From Planctomycetaceae bacterium (lineage in GTDB: Bacteria; Planctomycetota; Planctomycetia; Pirellulales; Pirellulaceae), in contig JAHEJI010000024.1 of the NCBI GenBank assembly GCA_024638965.1, positions 1-42,006 of the forward strand: 42,006 nucleotides of DNA, read 5' to 3'. Within the stretch, counting starts at the first letter, position 1; the number at the start of each line of letters is the position of its first letter. The position numbers were made by a program, and so were the translations under genes. This document shows positions 9,846 through 17,322 of the stretch, one piece after another. Below the pieces are notes generated by a model, which was not told the DNA's origin, ran no database searches, and worked only from the letters and a program-made list of their open reading frames with translations.

Positions 9846-10437
9846 CTTGGTAGACTCCAGAAGGGCGTCAGTCTCTTGTTTAGTTATTTTGATTGCGCAC
9901 AGCGAAACGGATGCCCTCCTGGCCTCTGTAGTGCAACGTTCAAAAATAGATCAATATTAAGAATTGAAAAGTCGAAACCGTGAAATTATTATGCGAATCC
10001 GGCAATTCAAATCGGGTTTTAACGGCGAGCAAAAATGGCTGAAGTGAGGAGTTTAGGCCGATCGTCAATAATTGGCGAGAAATTCGCGAACGCGCGTTAA
10101 ACTGTTTCGATTGTTACGAATAAACGGGTCAACACGCATGCACGAATGTGCCTTCAACCAAGGCAATCCCATGCAGATATTTGCGTCACCATCTTTACGA
10201 ACAAGTTGTTATGATGGTTCACGCGAATCTTATTCCGTTCCCGTTTCATGTCCAGTCGCTTGCTTGTTTCACAATTGCAGGACGACTGGTGGACAATTAA
10301 ATCGCGAAAGTTTCTGGACGCATCTGCAAAGATACCCATGCTCGTAAATTTTCAGTGGGCCTCTGCGGCTAGCACAAGTCACTTTGTAGATCGTTGAGCG
10401 GCATTTCCAATTTGCTTTTTTTATAGACCTACCATTT
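9846..10437. other. Intergenic region between Cys-rich gene and tmk
   Basis: This stretch of 592 bp is A/T-richer than the neighbouring genes and lies between divergent genes, so it should hold both promoters. Short frames in it (for example 10072-10347) lack recognisable features. No clear hairpin, repeat or RNA gene was seen. Confidence 0.4.
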
Positions 10438-11073
10438 ATGTTTTTTGTTTTTGATGGCGTCGATGGCGCAGGGAAATCGACGCAGCTCGATCTATTTGTT
10501 GAGTGGTTGCGAGATTTGGGGCGCGCCGTTGTCACCTGCAAAGATCCGGGCAGCACTGAATTGGGCGAGCAGCTTCGTGCGCTCCTGCTAGGCAAGCACG
10601 AAACTCCGATACATATGCGGACTGAAATGATGATGTTCACCACTGCGCGAACTCAATTGGTCCAGCAAATCGTGAAGCCTTCGTTGGCGAGAGGTGAATT
10701 CGTCGTCTTGGATCGGTACATTCTTTCCACCGTGGTTTACCAGGGGCACGCCGGCGATCTTGATCCGGACGAGCTTTGGACCGTTAATCGAATTGCAACC
10801 GAAGGTCTACTGCCTGACAAAACTTTTATCCTGGATCTGCCCGTCGAAGTTGCGATGCCGCGTCTCGGCCAATCACTTGATCGAATGGAATCGAGAGGTG
10901 CCGAGTACATGCACCGAGTTCGAGATGGGTTCTTGTTTGAAGCCCGACGCAACCCAGATAGCGTGGAGGTCGTGGACGCCAATCGGGAAATCGGCGTCAT
11001 TCAAAAAGAAATTCGCGAGACAACCGGGAAATATATGGCCAGAAAGAGCTCCGCTCGGTCGCGTTTTCTTTAG
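10438..11073 (+). CDS. tmk: Thymidylate kinase
   Basis: Phosphorylates dTMP to dTDP with ATP for DNA synthesis; cytoplasmic. The P-loop is FDGVDGAGKST at residues 5-15. The usual REPGGT substrate motif appears as KDPGSTELGEQ, a mild deviation. VLDRYILSTVVYQG is the DRY/DRF-type motif, and LDLPVEVAMPR and the lid region follow. At 211 residues it has the normal family length. No good ribosome-binding site precedes the ATG. It is followed about 200 bp later by holB; tmk-holB proximity is common in bacteria and supports both assignments. The last 12 residues are basic and not conserved. Confidence 0.95.
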   Translation: MFFVFDGVDGAGKSTQLDLFVEWLRDLGRAVVTCKDPGSTELGEQLRALLLGKHETPIHMRTEMMMFTTARTQLVQQIVKPSLARGEFVVLDRYILSTVVYQGHAGDLDPDELWTVNRIATEGLLPDKTFILDLPVEVAMPRLGQSLDRMESRGAEYMHRVRDGFLFEARRNPDSVEVVDANREIGVIQKEIRETTGKYMARKSSARSRFL

Positions 11074-11127
11074 CAGAATCGAGCCTGGGGGTTTTTCGCG
11101 GACCGCCAATTGTGTTCAATGAGCATG

Positions 11128-11232
11128 GTTAGTTGGACAGCGCTTCTTTCTATGAGCGGCCAGGCGCTCACCGCTGCGTGAAACATCGTGTTTTTCCGCG
11201 TGAGAGACCGAATAGGGCGCTGTCCAATTAGC
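11128..11232. repeat. 105-bp element with inverted ends between tmk and holB
   Basis: The left end GTTAGTTGGACAGCGC (11128-11143) and right end GCGCTGTCCAATTAGC (11217-11232) are inverted copies with 14 of 16 matches, including 11 consecutive bases. Inside is a smaller hairpin (GAGCG, 11154-11158, with CGCTC, 11165-11169). No gene is within. It may be a miniature inverted-repeat element or a structured leader of the holB transcript. Confidence 0.55.
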
Positions 11233-11280
11233 ACGTTGTCGGAACTAGCTCACGCTCGCAACCCCTTTGAATTCTGAAAT

Positions 11281-12372
11281 ATGAGTTGGAATGAAGTCTT
11301 AAATCATCAGTCGGCCCAGGAACGGTTTCGTCGCAGCGTTGAAAGAAATCGCCTGGCCAGCACCTACTTGTTCGTCGGACCTCCCGGCGTCGGAAAAAGG
11401 ACGTTTGCGCTGAAGCTTGCGGAGGGTCTGCTTTGCGAAGCAAATGGTGCGAATGATATGAATCCTTGTGGCGGTTGTCCGGCATGCCAACAGGTTCGAG
11501 CTCAAACTCACCCGGATTTGCTGCTCGTTTCACGCCCGAAAGACAAGAACTTCATTCCCGTCGAAACGTTTATTGGTGATCGGGAGCATCGTCGGCGAAG
11601 AGGACTATGCCACGATATTGGACTCAAGCCATTTCGAGGTGGGAGAAGAATCGCAATCATCGATGACGCGGATTTTCTCAACCAGGAAAGCGCCAACTGC
11701 CTGTTGAAAACTCTTGAAGAACCGCCACCAAAGTCGGTGCTGATTCTGATCGGCACCAGTGAACAGCGACAACTGCCGACGATCGTTTCACGAAGCCAAG
11801 TTGTTCGGTTTGGTGCGTTAACCACGGAAGAGATCAAACGAATTCTGGTGCAAAATTCAATCGTTGAAACGGAGGTGCCCATTGATCAGTTGGCAATCGC
11901 CAGTGAAGGCAGTGTTGATTTGGCGATCATGATCGCGGAGCAGGACGTTTATGATTTTCGACAGGCCCTCTTCGGGCAGCTGAGTACACATGATCCGGGA
12001 GCGAACGAATTTGCAAAGTCGGTTGTGACGTTTGTCGATGGTGCCGGAAAAGACGCCTCCGAGAAACGAAAACGGCTGATCCTGGTGGGCGATTTTGCCA
12101 TTTCGTTTTATCGCCAATGGAATCATCTTCTTTGCGGAGGCCAACAGACGGGCGAACATGGTCTGGATCAGGAAATTCAAACGGCGACGGAACGATTTCA
12201 AGGCGAAGTCAACCCAGGCTGTCAAATTGCGTCATTTTGTATTCAACGAACAATGGACATGCAACGCCACGTCGCGGCCAACGTGAGCAGTGCAAATGCC
12301 GTGGCTTCATGGCTTACCGACATCGGACGAATTTGCCGCGAGCAACCAGTCGAAAGTGTCGAAATGCTTTGA
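11281..12372 (+). CDS. holB: DNA polymerase III clamp-loader subunit delta prime
   Basis: Stator subunit of the replicative clamp loader. Walker A-like GPPGVGKRT at residues 33-41; zinc-binding cysteines C52, C63, C66 and C69 in the C-x10-C-x2-C-x2-C pattern typical of DnaX/HolB; IAIIDDADFLNQESANCLLKTLEEPP is the Walker B region and sensor-1 is LIGTS. The SRC arginine-finger motif of DnaX reads SRSQ here, so a Ser replaces the Cys while the Arg is kept. Residues about 95-125 (DREHRRRRGLCHDI) form a basic insertion where the family normally has a motif such as I.IDQIREL. The intact P-loop means it could also be read as a short DnaX, but length and the single domain favour HolB. It ends in TGA and converges on rdgB with a 122-bp gap. 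Confidence 0.88.
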   Translation: MSWNEVLNHQSAQERFRRSVERNRLASTYLFVGPPGVGKRTFALKLAEGLLCEANGANDMNPCGGCPACQQVRAQTHPDLLLVSRPKDKNFIPVETFIGDREHRRRRGLCHDIGLKPFRGGRRIAIIDDADFLNQESANCLLKTLEEPPPKSVLILIGTSEQRQLPTIVSRSQVVRFGALTTEEIKRILVQNSIVETEVPIDQLAIASEGSVDLAIMIAEQDVYDFRQALFGQLSTHDPGANEFAKSVVTFVDGAGKDASEKRKRLILVGDFAISFYRQWNHLLCGGQQTGEHGLDQEIQTATERFQGEVNPGCQIASFCIQRTMDMQRHVAANVSSANAVASWLTDIGRICREQPVESVEML

Positions 12373-12494
12373 TAACATCTGATCGGTTGCTGTCCTATCG
12401 TGGTTCGCCAACCAAAACTCGGCGATCGTTGCACTCGGGTGATCGTTCCTCCCGATGGGTTTAAGCCGTCCACGGCAGCCGTTGACGGAAGCCG

Positions 12495-13118
12495 TTACGC
12501 CGTGGCGAGGTCACGTACGAGCATCAGCAGTTTTGGTACGAACAGACGGTTGGCTCGTGCTCGATGGCTCAAAACGGACTTCACGGCGTCACCGAGCTGC
12601 CCGAAAGTCAGGCCGTACTCGACAATTTCAAACAATGGGTCGTAGCCGAATCCTGCTTCACCTTGTTGCTCGGTTAAGATGCGTCCGTAGCAGCGCCCTT
12701 CACAGTTGAGTCGTATGTTTCCATCCGGATCGGACAAAGCCATGTGACAGGTGTACCATGCGGTTCGCTGTTCCATCGGAAAGCCGTGTAGTTTTTCCAG
12801 CAGCAACGCGTTGTTTTTTTCGTCGGTTGCATCTGGATCAGAAAAACGAGCCGAATGAACTCCCGGAGCTCCATCCAAGGCTGCGACGCTGAGTCCACTG
12901 TCCTCGCCGAGCACCCACTGGCCGAGATTTCTGGCTTGTTGAGAGGCCTTCAAATTGGCGTTTTCTTCGAACGTAGAACCCGTTTCCTCGACCTCAATCG
13001 CGTGTGCGAACTCATCGAGTGTTTTGAGTTCTATTTCGTGATAGCGCGAAAGAAGGTACTCCAACTCTTTTCGTTTCTTTGTGTTTCGCGTTCCGAGGAC
13101 CAAAACAAACTTGGACAT
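12495..13118 (-). CDS. rdgB: RdgB/HAM1 family non-canonical purine NTP pyrophosphatase
   Basis: Hydrolyses dITP/XTP to monophosphates, cleaning the nucleotide pool. The N-terminal nucleotide motif is LVLGTRNTKKRKEL (family SGNxxKxxE); FEENANLKA, GEDSGLSVAALDGAPGVHSARFS and GFGYDPLFE are the conserved family signatures in the right order. About 207 residues, normal length. I start at ATG 13118, where AAGG lies about 10 bases upstream; a TTG seven codons earlier is less likely. A basic C-terminal segment SHRARA contains the SHR motif that binds the base. It converges with holB. Confidence 0.94.
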   Translation of the reverse strand: MSKFVLVLGTRNTKKRKELEYLLSRYHEIELKTLDEFAHAIEVEETGSTFEENANLKASQQARNLGQWVLGEDSGLSVAALDGAPGVHSARFSDPDATDEKNNALLLEKLHGFPMEQRTAWYTCHMALSDPDGNIRLNCEGRCYGRILTEQQGEAGFGYDPLFEIVEYGLTFGQLGDAVKSVLSHRARANRLFVPKLLMLVRDLATA

Positions 13119-13456
13119 GACGCCGTTACCTTTCGACAAAAATACCGTCGATCAGATTGGACCGGCACAAGCGATGGACATCAAGTGCTGATTTCCTGCG
13201 ACTCATATCCAAGACGCTGTTTGATCGCTTTGTCGACGCCTGGTGTCTGTTTGGGAAAACGAGGCTGGGGGACTTCCAATGGCTTTTAGCATGTTTGATC
13301 GATGAGAATGCCTGAATCTGTTTTAGCCGCGTCATGATGAACACCCTTGCAATTCGTAAAATCACAGATTTACTCCCGTAAATTTTTGAATGATTTAGAT
13401 GCGGATCAACCGTATATTAGTTCAGATTTGATATTAACTGCCTTTAAGGAACTTGG
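13119..13456. other. Intergenic region upstream of rdgB and the DUF457-like gene
   Basis: These 338 bp lie between divergent genes. A small perfect hairpin, ATTTAC (13368-13373) with GTAAAT (13378-13383), is followed by a short T-run and could be a weak terminator or leader element. No gene was recognised. Confidence 0.35.
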
Positions 13457-13459
13457 TTG
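13446..13459 (+). promoter_or_regulatory. Ribosome-binding site deciding a TTG start
   Basis: AAGGA (13446-13450) sits 6 bases before TTG (13457). No in-frame ATG gives a better start, so this non-ATG initiation codon is well supported. Confidence 0.7.
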
Positions 13460-14059
13460 AACACTCCATCACATTGGTTAATGACGGTTACGATTGGCAA
13501 AATCGGGCCATGGAAAAACAAGGTCCCGAAATGGTCCTTGGGACTTGGATCACTGGCCCCGGACCTTCCGCTTTACTTAATGTCCCTGGGCGGGATTGTT
13601 TATTTTTCGGTTTGGAAACAATGGCCGGCCAAAGATACGTTTCCGCATATGTACGACCCGAGTGGTTTGTTTTTCAACGATCCGGGATGGATTGCATTTC
13701 ACAACCTATTTCACTCGCCAACCAGTTTGCTGATTCTGTTTTCGATGAGTCGACTGGTTCGAACGCGTTGGCCCCGGTTCTGCGGGTGGTTTCAGTTTTT
13801 CCTTGCCGCCTGTGCTTTGCATTCGTTCGTCGATATCCTCACGCATAACGATGACGGGCCGCTTCTGTTCTTTCCGTTTGAGTGGACGACGAGGTTTATT
13901 AGCCCGGTCAGCTACTGGGATTCCGATCATTACGGATTTGCCTTCATGCGATTTGAGGTTGTGTTGGACGTTGTTCTTGTTGTCTTTCTGGTTTGTGCCT
14001 TGTTTGCTAAATCAAAAAATAAACGCTCTTTTTTCAGTTCTCGACAGGACGCCCTATGA
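13457..14059 (+). CDS. Membrane protein of the metal-dependent hydrolase type (DUF457/YdjM-like)
   Basis: A 200-residue integral membrane protein with about four hydrophobic segments (roughly residues 37-52, 85-100, 110-128 and 165-185). Polar residues typical of the DUF457/phospholipase-C-like metal-dependent hydrolases are present: H6-W7, A34-P35-D36, H82 and H86, and H122-S-F-V-D126 with H130. These suggest a metal site near the membrane, but the family is poorly characterised and the activity here is unknown. The TTG start is supported by AAGGA 6 bases upstream. The stop codon overlaps the trpC start by 4 bp (ATGA), indicating translational coupling. A longer overlapping frame at 13453-13848 lacks membrane segments and is rejected. 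Confidence 0.78.
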   Translation: MNTPSHWLMTVTIGKIGPWKNKVPKWSLGLGSLAPDLPLYLMSLGGIVYFSVWKQWPAKDTFPHMYDPSGLFFNDPGWIAFHNLFHSPTSLLILFSMSRLVRTRWPRFCGWFQFFLAACALHSFVDILTHNDDGPLLFFPFEWTTRFISPVSYWDSDHYGFAFMRFEVVLDVVLVVFLVCALFAKSKNKRSFFSSRQDAL

Positions 14060-14835
14060 CCTCCATTCTTGAAAAGATTGTTAAACACAAGAAGCTGGAA
14101 ATTGAACAAGCCAGGAACAGGATTTCGCTTGAGCAAGTTCGTCGCACTGCTTCTGACGCCCCTCCCCCACTCGATTTCTTGGCCGCGCTGAAACGACCGG
14201 GCGTATCGCTGATTGCCGAAGTCAAAAAAGCGAGCCCATCGAAAGGTTTGATCCTGGAAGATTTTGATCCTCCGACAATTGCGAAATCGTACGAGGCGGG
14301 AGGAGCCAGTTGCATCAGTGTGTTGACCGATGAGCATTTTTTTCAGGGGCATCTTGATTACTTGCGAGCAGTCCGAGCGGCTGTAGGAATTCCGATCTTG
14401 CGCAAAGATTTCATTCTTGATCCGTATCAGGTACTTGAGGCGCGCGCGGCGGGCGCCGACGCAGTATTGTTAATTGCCGAGTGCCTTGAGCCCCGTCAAA
14501 TGAAGGAACTGCATGAACAAATTATTGAACTTGGTATGACACCGCTGGTTGAACTCTACGATGCGGTGAATGTCGATGCAGTTTTGGCCTGCCAGCCCTC
14601 GCTGGTCGGGATCAACAATCGCGATTTGAACAACTTCGAGATTGATCTTCAGCATACCGTCCGCATGCGGACCAGAATTCCGGCTGATATTTTGCTCGTC
14701 GGCGAAAGCGGAATCTTCACCCGGCAAGACGTGTTGATCCTGGAAAACGCCGGGGTCGACGCAATATTGGTGGGCGAATCCTTGATGCGTTCGGACGATA
14801 TCAAACTGGCGACCAGGGAACTAGTTGGCCGTTGA
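14056..14835 (+). CDS. trpC: Indole-3-glycerol phosphate synthase
   Basis: Converts CdRP to indole-3-glycerol phosphate in tryptophan synthesis. A single TIM-barrel of 259 residues. Signature segments in order: LIAEVKKASPSKG (beta-1 with the catalytic Lys), ILRKDFILDPYQ (second catalytic Lys), GADAVLLIAE, LVGINNRDLNNFEID, LLVGESGI and AILVGESLM (phosphate binding). It overlaps the upstream membrane-protein gene by 4 bp. No other trp gene is in the window, so the pathway appears dispersed, as is common in planctomycetes. Confidence 0.97.
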   Translation: MTSILEKIVKHKKLEIEQARNRISLEQVRRTASDAPPPLDFLAALKRPGVSLIAEVKKASPSKGLILEDFDPPTIAKSYEAGGASCISVLTDEHFFQGHLDYLRAVRAAVGIPILRKDFILDPYQVLEARAAGADAVLLIAECLEPRQMKELHEQIIELGMTPLVELYDAVNVDAVLACQPSLVGINNRDLNNFEIDLQHTVRMRTRIPADILLVGESGIFTRQDVLILENAGVDAILVGESLMRSDDIKLATRELVGR

Positions 14836-15057
14836 TTTTTCGGAGAGTTTTTTGTCTGCTCGGCAAGAAATGAGGCTGTCCAGCGAATCCCTCTGAATGG
14901 CCTTTTACGAAAGTGACGATCGCGGAATCATCGTAAAATGACGAGATTTGCCAATCCTGATTGGCTAAATCGCCGATTCGAAATATAAACTCGGTGGCCA
15001 TGCAACATTTAAAATGCAGACTGGCGAGCTCTTTAACTTTGTTTGGATTGGAAAAAC

Positions 15058-15837
15058 ATGAGTGACGTAGTGACCAGCGTTAAAACAGTCAATAGTGTCG
15101 TGCGAACGTTGCTGATGGTGACTGTTGCTGGGGGTGTCGGTTACGGCGGATGGTTTGGATATAACAACTATGTAAAACCTAGTCGCGACGCCAAACAGGC
15201 CATTGCCGATCTGGCTGAACTGCAAGTGAAATATGAAACTCAGAATCAGGAACTTGCTAATGTCAAAAAGGCCAAGGAAAGACTTGAGACTTCGCTGAAG
15301 CTGATCAAAGTTGATCGACGGATGGCAAACGTCCAGGTTCTTGAAAAAGGATTCGACGAAGAAGATACGCCCTACTTGCTGGTCCGTTTTACGGAGATTG
15401 ACCGCAACGGCAACATTGTCGGTGCTCCACGTGATTTTACGCTGTCCGGTGAAAAGCTGTTCGTGGACTGCTGGATCGTTTCTTTTGAAGACAAATATGT
15501 CGAACGGGCCGATGCTCTGCGTTCCGCATCGTTATGTGTTTTTAAAAGTATCTATGGCGAAATCGACGGTCCAACCGGTGCGCTGTCACTTGATCAAGAA
15601 ACCGTTGGCCTGGGGACGCCCCCTGGAATCTACAATGACGATGCCAAGAACGAATTCGAACGGCAGATCTGGAGCGACTTTTGGAGCGTTTCCAACGACC
15701 CGCAGAAACAAAAAGAACTTGGCATTCGTGCAAGCTACGGCCAGGCGAATTACGTGCTTGCTGAAGAAGGACGAACCTATCAAGTTCAACTGCGTGCCAG
15801 CGGCGGAGCGAGTCTGAAACCTCTGGAGTTGCCGTAA
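15058..15837 (+). CDS. Membrane-anchored coiled-coil protein of unknown function
   Basis: A 259-residue protein with one N-terminal membrane segment (about residues 15-35, VVRTLLMVTVAGGVGYGGWFGY), then a charged, heptad-like region (about 40-78, AIADLAELQVKYETQNQELANVK...) consistent with a short coiled coil, then a mixed alpha/beta domain of about 170 residues. No known motif is recognised. The domain is probably periplasmic. I chose ATG 15058; a TTG 15 bases upstream is possible. It is followed by a convergent FG-GAP gene after 36 bp. Alternatives cannot be judged without a profile search. Confidence 0.75.
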   Translation: MSDVVTSVKTVNSVVRTLLMVTVAGGVGYGGWFGYNNYVKPSRDAKQAIADLAELQVKYETQNQELANVKKAKERLETSLKLIKVDRRMANVQVLEKGFDEEDTPYLLVRFTEIDRNGNIVGAPRDFTLSGEKLFVDCWIVSFEDKYVERADALRSASLCVFKSIYGEIDGPTGALSLDQETVGLGTPPGIYNDDAKNEFERQIWSDFWSVSNDPQKQKELGIRASYGQANYVLAEEGRTYQVQLRASGGASLKPLELP

Positions 15838-15873
15838 AGTCGGAGTTGAATCCCAGCGAATGCATCGTTCGAT

Positions 15874-17040
15874 TCACTTCTGTAACAACAGCCAAGTGCC
15901 GTCCTTTCCGGCGACCGCGATGTCGATTTTCTGATCGCCGTTAAGATCGGCTGAACGAATCTGTAACCCGGTTCCAATATGTCCTTCATCAATGATGTGC
16001 CTGACAAAAGCGAATTCGATCGAATTCCATTTGTAGTAATACAAGCAAGGTTTTTCATTGCCGCCGGGGTCATTTCCGTTATGGGCCCGCAGTCGTTTGC
16101 CAGCGATTAGCTCGTCGAGCCCGTCGCCATCGAGATCGGCAAAGTGAATCGTGTGCACTTGCGAATAGCGATCATCAATTAAGTGCTCAATGAATTTGAG
16201 TTTTCCGTTCTCCGTTTTTTCGCCGGTGCCTTGCCACCAGTACAAACCGTAGTCGTGTCCTTTGCCCCAAATCATGTCGGTGAAGCCGTCGCCGTTGAGA
16301 TCGCGAACGAGAATCGGACTTGTTTGACCCATTTCCCAATCCGCGTGACGTTTCCATTGTCTGGCCCAAATGTCGCCTTGGGGGCGTTCATACCAGCCAT
16401 TGCCGAATAAAATGTCTTCTCGTCCATCGTTGTTAACGTCGCCAAATCCCATTCCGTGAAACTGTCCTGCGTTTCCAATCAAATGCCGCATCAATGTCGG
16501 ACGACCGTTTTCCGACTCACCAAAACTCCACGCTGTGACCGGCGTGTCCGCGGCCCAACTGTTGGTGACCCACTCCGGTGTGCCGTCACCGTCCAGATCG
16601 TGAAGAAAGCTGCCTTCATTTTTGCTGATCTTGGTGTCACGGAGCACGTGTTGTTTCCATAGTTGTCCCAAGTTCAGTCCCTCTTTGCCCGGATTCTCAT
16701 ACCAGTGCACTACGGTTGGCAAAAATGAGCCGGCGACAACATCTGGAAAGCCATCACCATTGAGGTCGTGAGTGAAATCGCCATTGGATTCAACATAGCC
16801 GTTCCAGTCAGCAATTTGGCGAATGGGTCGCGGAGCAAAATCGGGAGCGGGATACCAATTGCGACCAGCCACAACGTCGAGCTTGCCATCCTTGTTAATA
16901 TCAGCCAAGTCAATTCCTTCGTTGGCGTCAACGGTTAACAACCTCGCGTCAAATCGAACCGAATCATCAGTGTTTCGGTTACCTCCGTGGGTGACAACAA
17001 TCGTTGAAAGGACAAAAATAACTATCGGTGCAAAATTCAT
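15874..17040 (-). CDS. Secreted FG-GAP/VCBS-repeat beta-propeller protein
   Basis: A 388-residue exported protein with a signal peptide (about residues 1-19). Seven FG-GAP-like repeats each carry a calcium-binding loop of the D-x-[ND]-x-D-G type: DINKDGKLD, DLNGDGFPD, DLDGDGTPE, DVNNDGRED, DLNGDGFTD, DLDGDGLDE and DLNGDQKID. Seven repeats agree with one seven-bladed propeller. Such proteins are abundant in planctomycetes, often beside sulfatases; here a sulfatase starts 282 bp away on the other strand. Function is probably ligand or carbohydrate binding, but the sequence does not reveal the ligand. AAGGA about 10 bases upstream supports the ATG. Confidence 0.9.
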   Translation of the reverse strand: MNFAPIVIFVLSTIVVTHGGNRNTDDSVRFDARLLTVDANEGIDLADINKDGKLDVVAGRNWYPAPDFAPRPIRQIADWNGYVESNGDFTHDLNGDGFPDVVAGSFLPTVVHWYENPGKEGLNLGQLWKQHVLRDTKISKNEGSFLHDLDGDGTPEWVTNSWAADTPVTAWSFGESENGRPTLMRHLIGNAGQFHGMGFGDVNNDGREDILFGNGWYERPQGDIWARQWKRHADWEMGQTSPILVRDLNGDGFTDMIWGKGHDYGLYWWQGTGEKTENGKLKFIEHLIDDRYSQVHTIHFADLDGDGLDELIAGKRLRAHNGNDPGGNEKPCLYYYKWNSIEFAFVRHIIDEGHIGTGLQIRSADLNGDQKIDIAVAGKDGTWLLLQK

Positions 17041-17087
17041 GATTGAATAATCCTTTCGTCAAGGCTTCGACGGATGGCCTGCGAAGT

Positions 17088-17265
17088 AAATCTTAGTCGT
17101 AATCGTAATCTTAATCTTAGTCTTTTTGTTCGGGCCAGCTCAAAAGACTACGAGTACGACTAGGAGTACGAGTAGGAGTACGAGTAGGAGTACGAGTAGG
17201 AGTACGAGTAGGAGTAAGAGTAAGAGTAAGAGTAGGAGTAAGAGTAGGAGTAAGACTAAGATTCT
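17088..17265. repeat. Palindromic array of GANTAN hexanucleotides
   Basis: The right arm (17146-17259) consists of 19 consecutive hexamers on the plus strand, mostly GAGTAC, GAGTAG and GAGTAA, with GACTAC/GACTAG near the start and GACTAA at the end, followed by GATTCT. The left arm (17088-17127) carries the same hexamer family on the minus strand: GACTAA, GATTAA, GATTAC, GATTAC, GACTAA, GATT. Both arms begin with AAAAGACTA next to the 14-base centre (17128-17141) and end in GACTAAGATT, so the whole can fold into a long imperfect hairpin. It fills the region between the divergent FG-GAP and sulfatase genes. Confidence 0.9.
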
Positions 17266-17322
17266 TCAAATTGTATCAACTTCTCAAGCGGTGATTTGTT
17301 AACAAATGTTTGAAAGAAAACT

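Noticed and set aside
10072-10347. Possible 91-residue gene before tmk
   Set aside because: Composition and start are poor, and no recognisable feature.
13453-13848. Overlapping frame of 131 codons
   Set aside because: No family features; the 13457 frame has a ribosome-binding site, membrane segments and 4-bp coupling to trpC.
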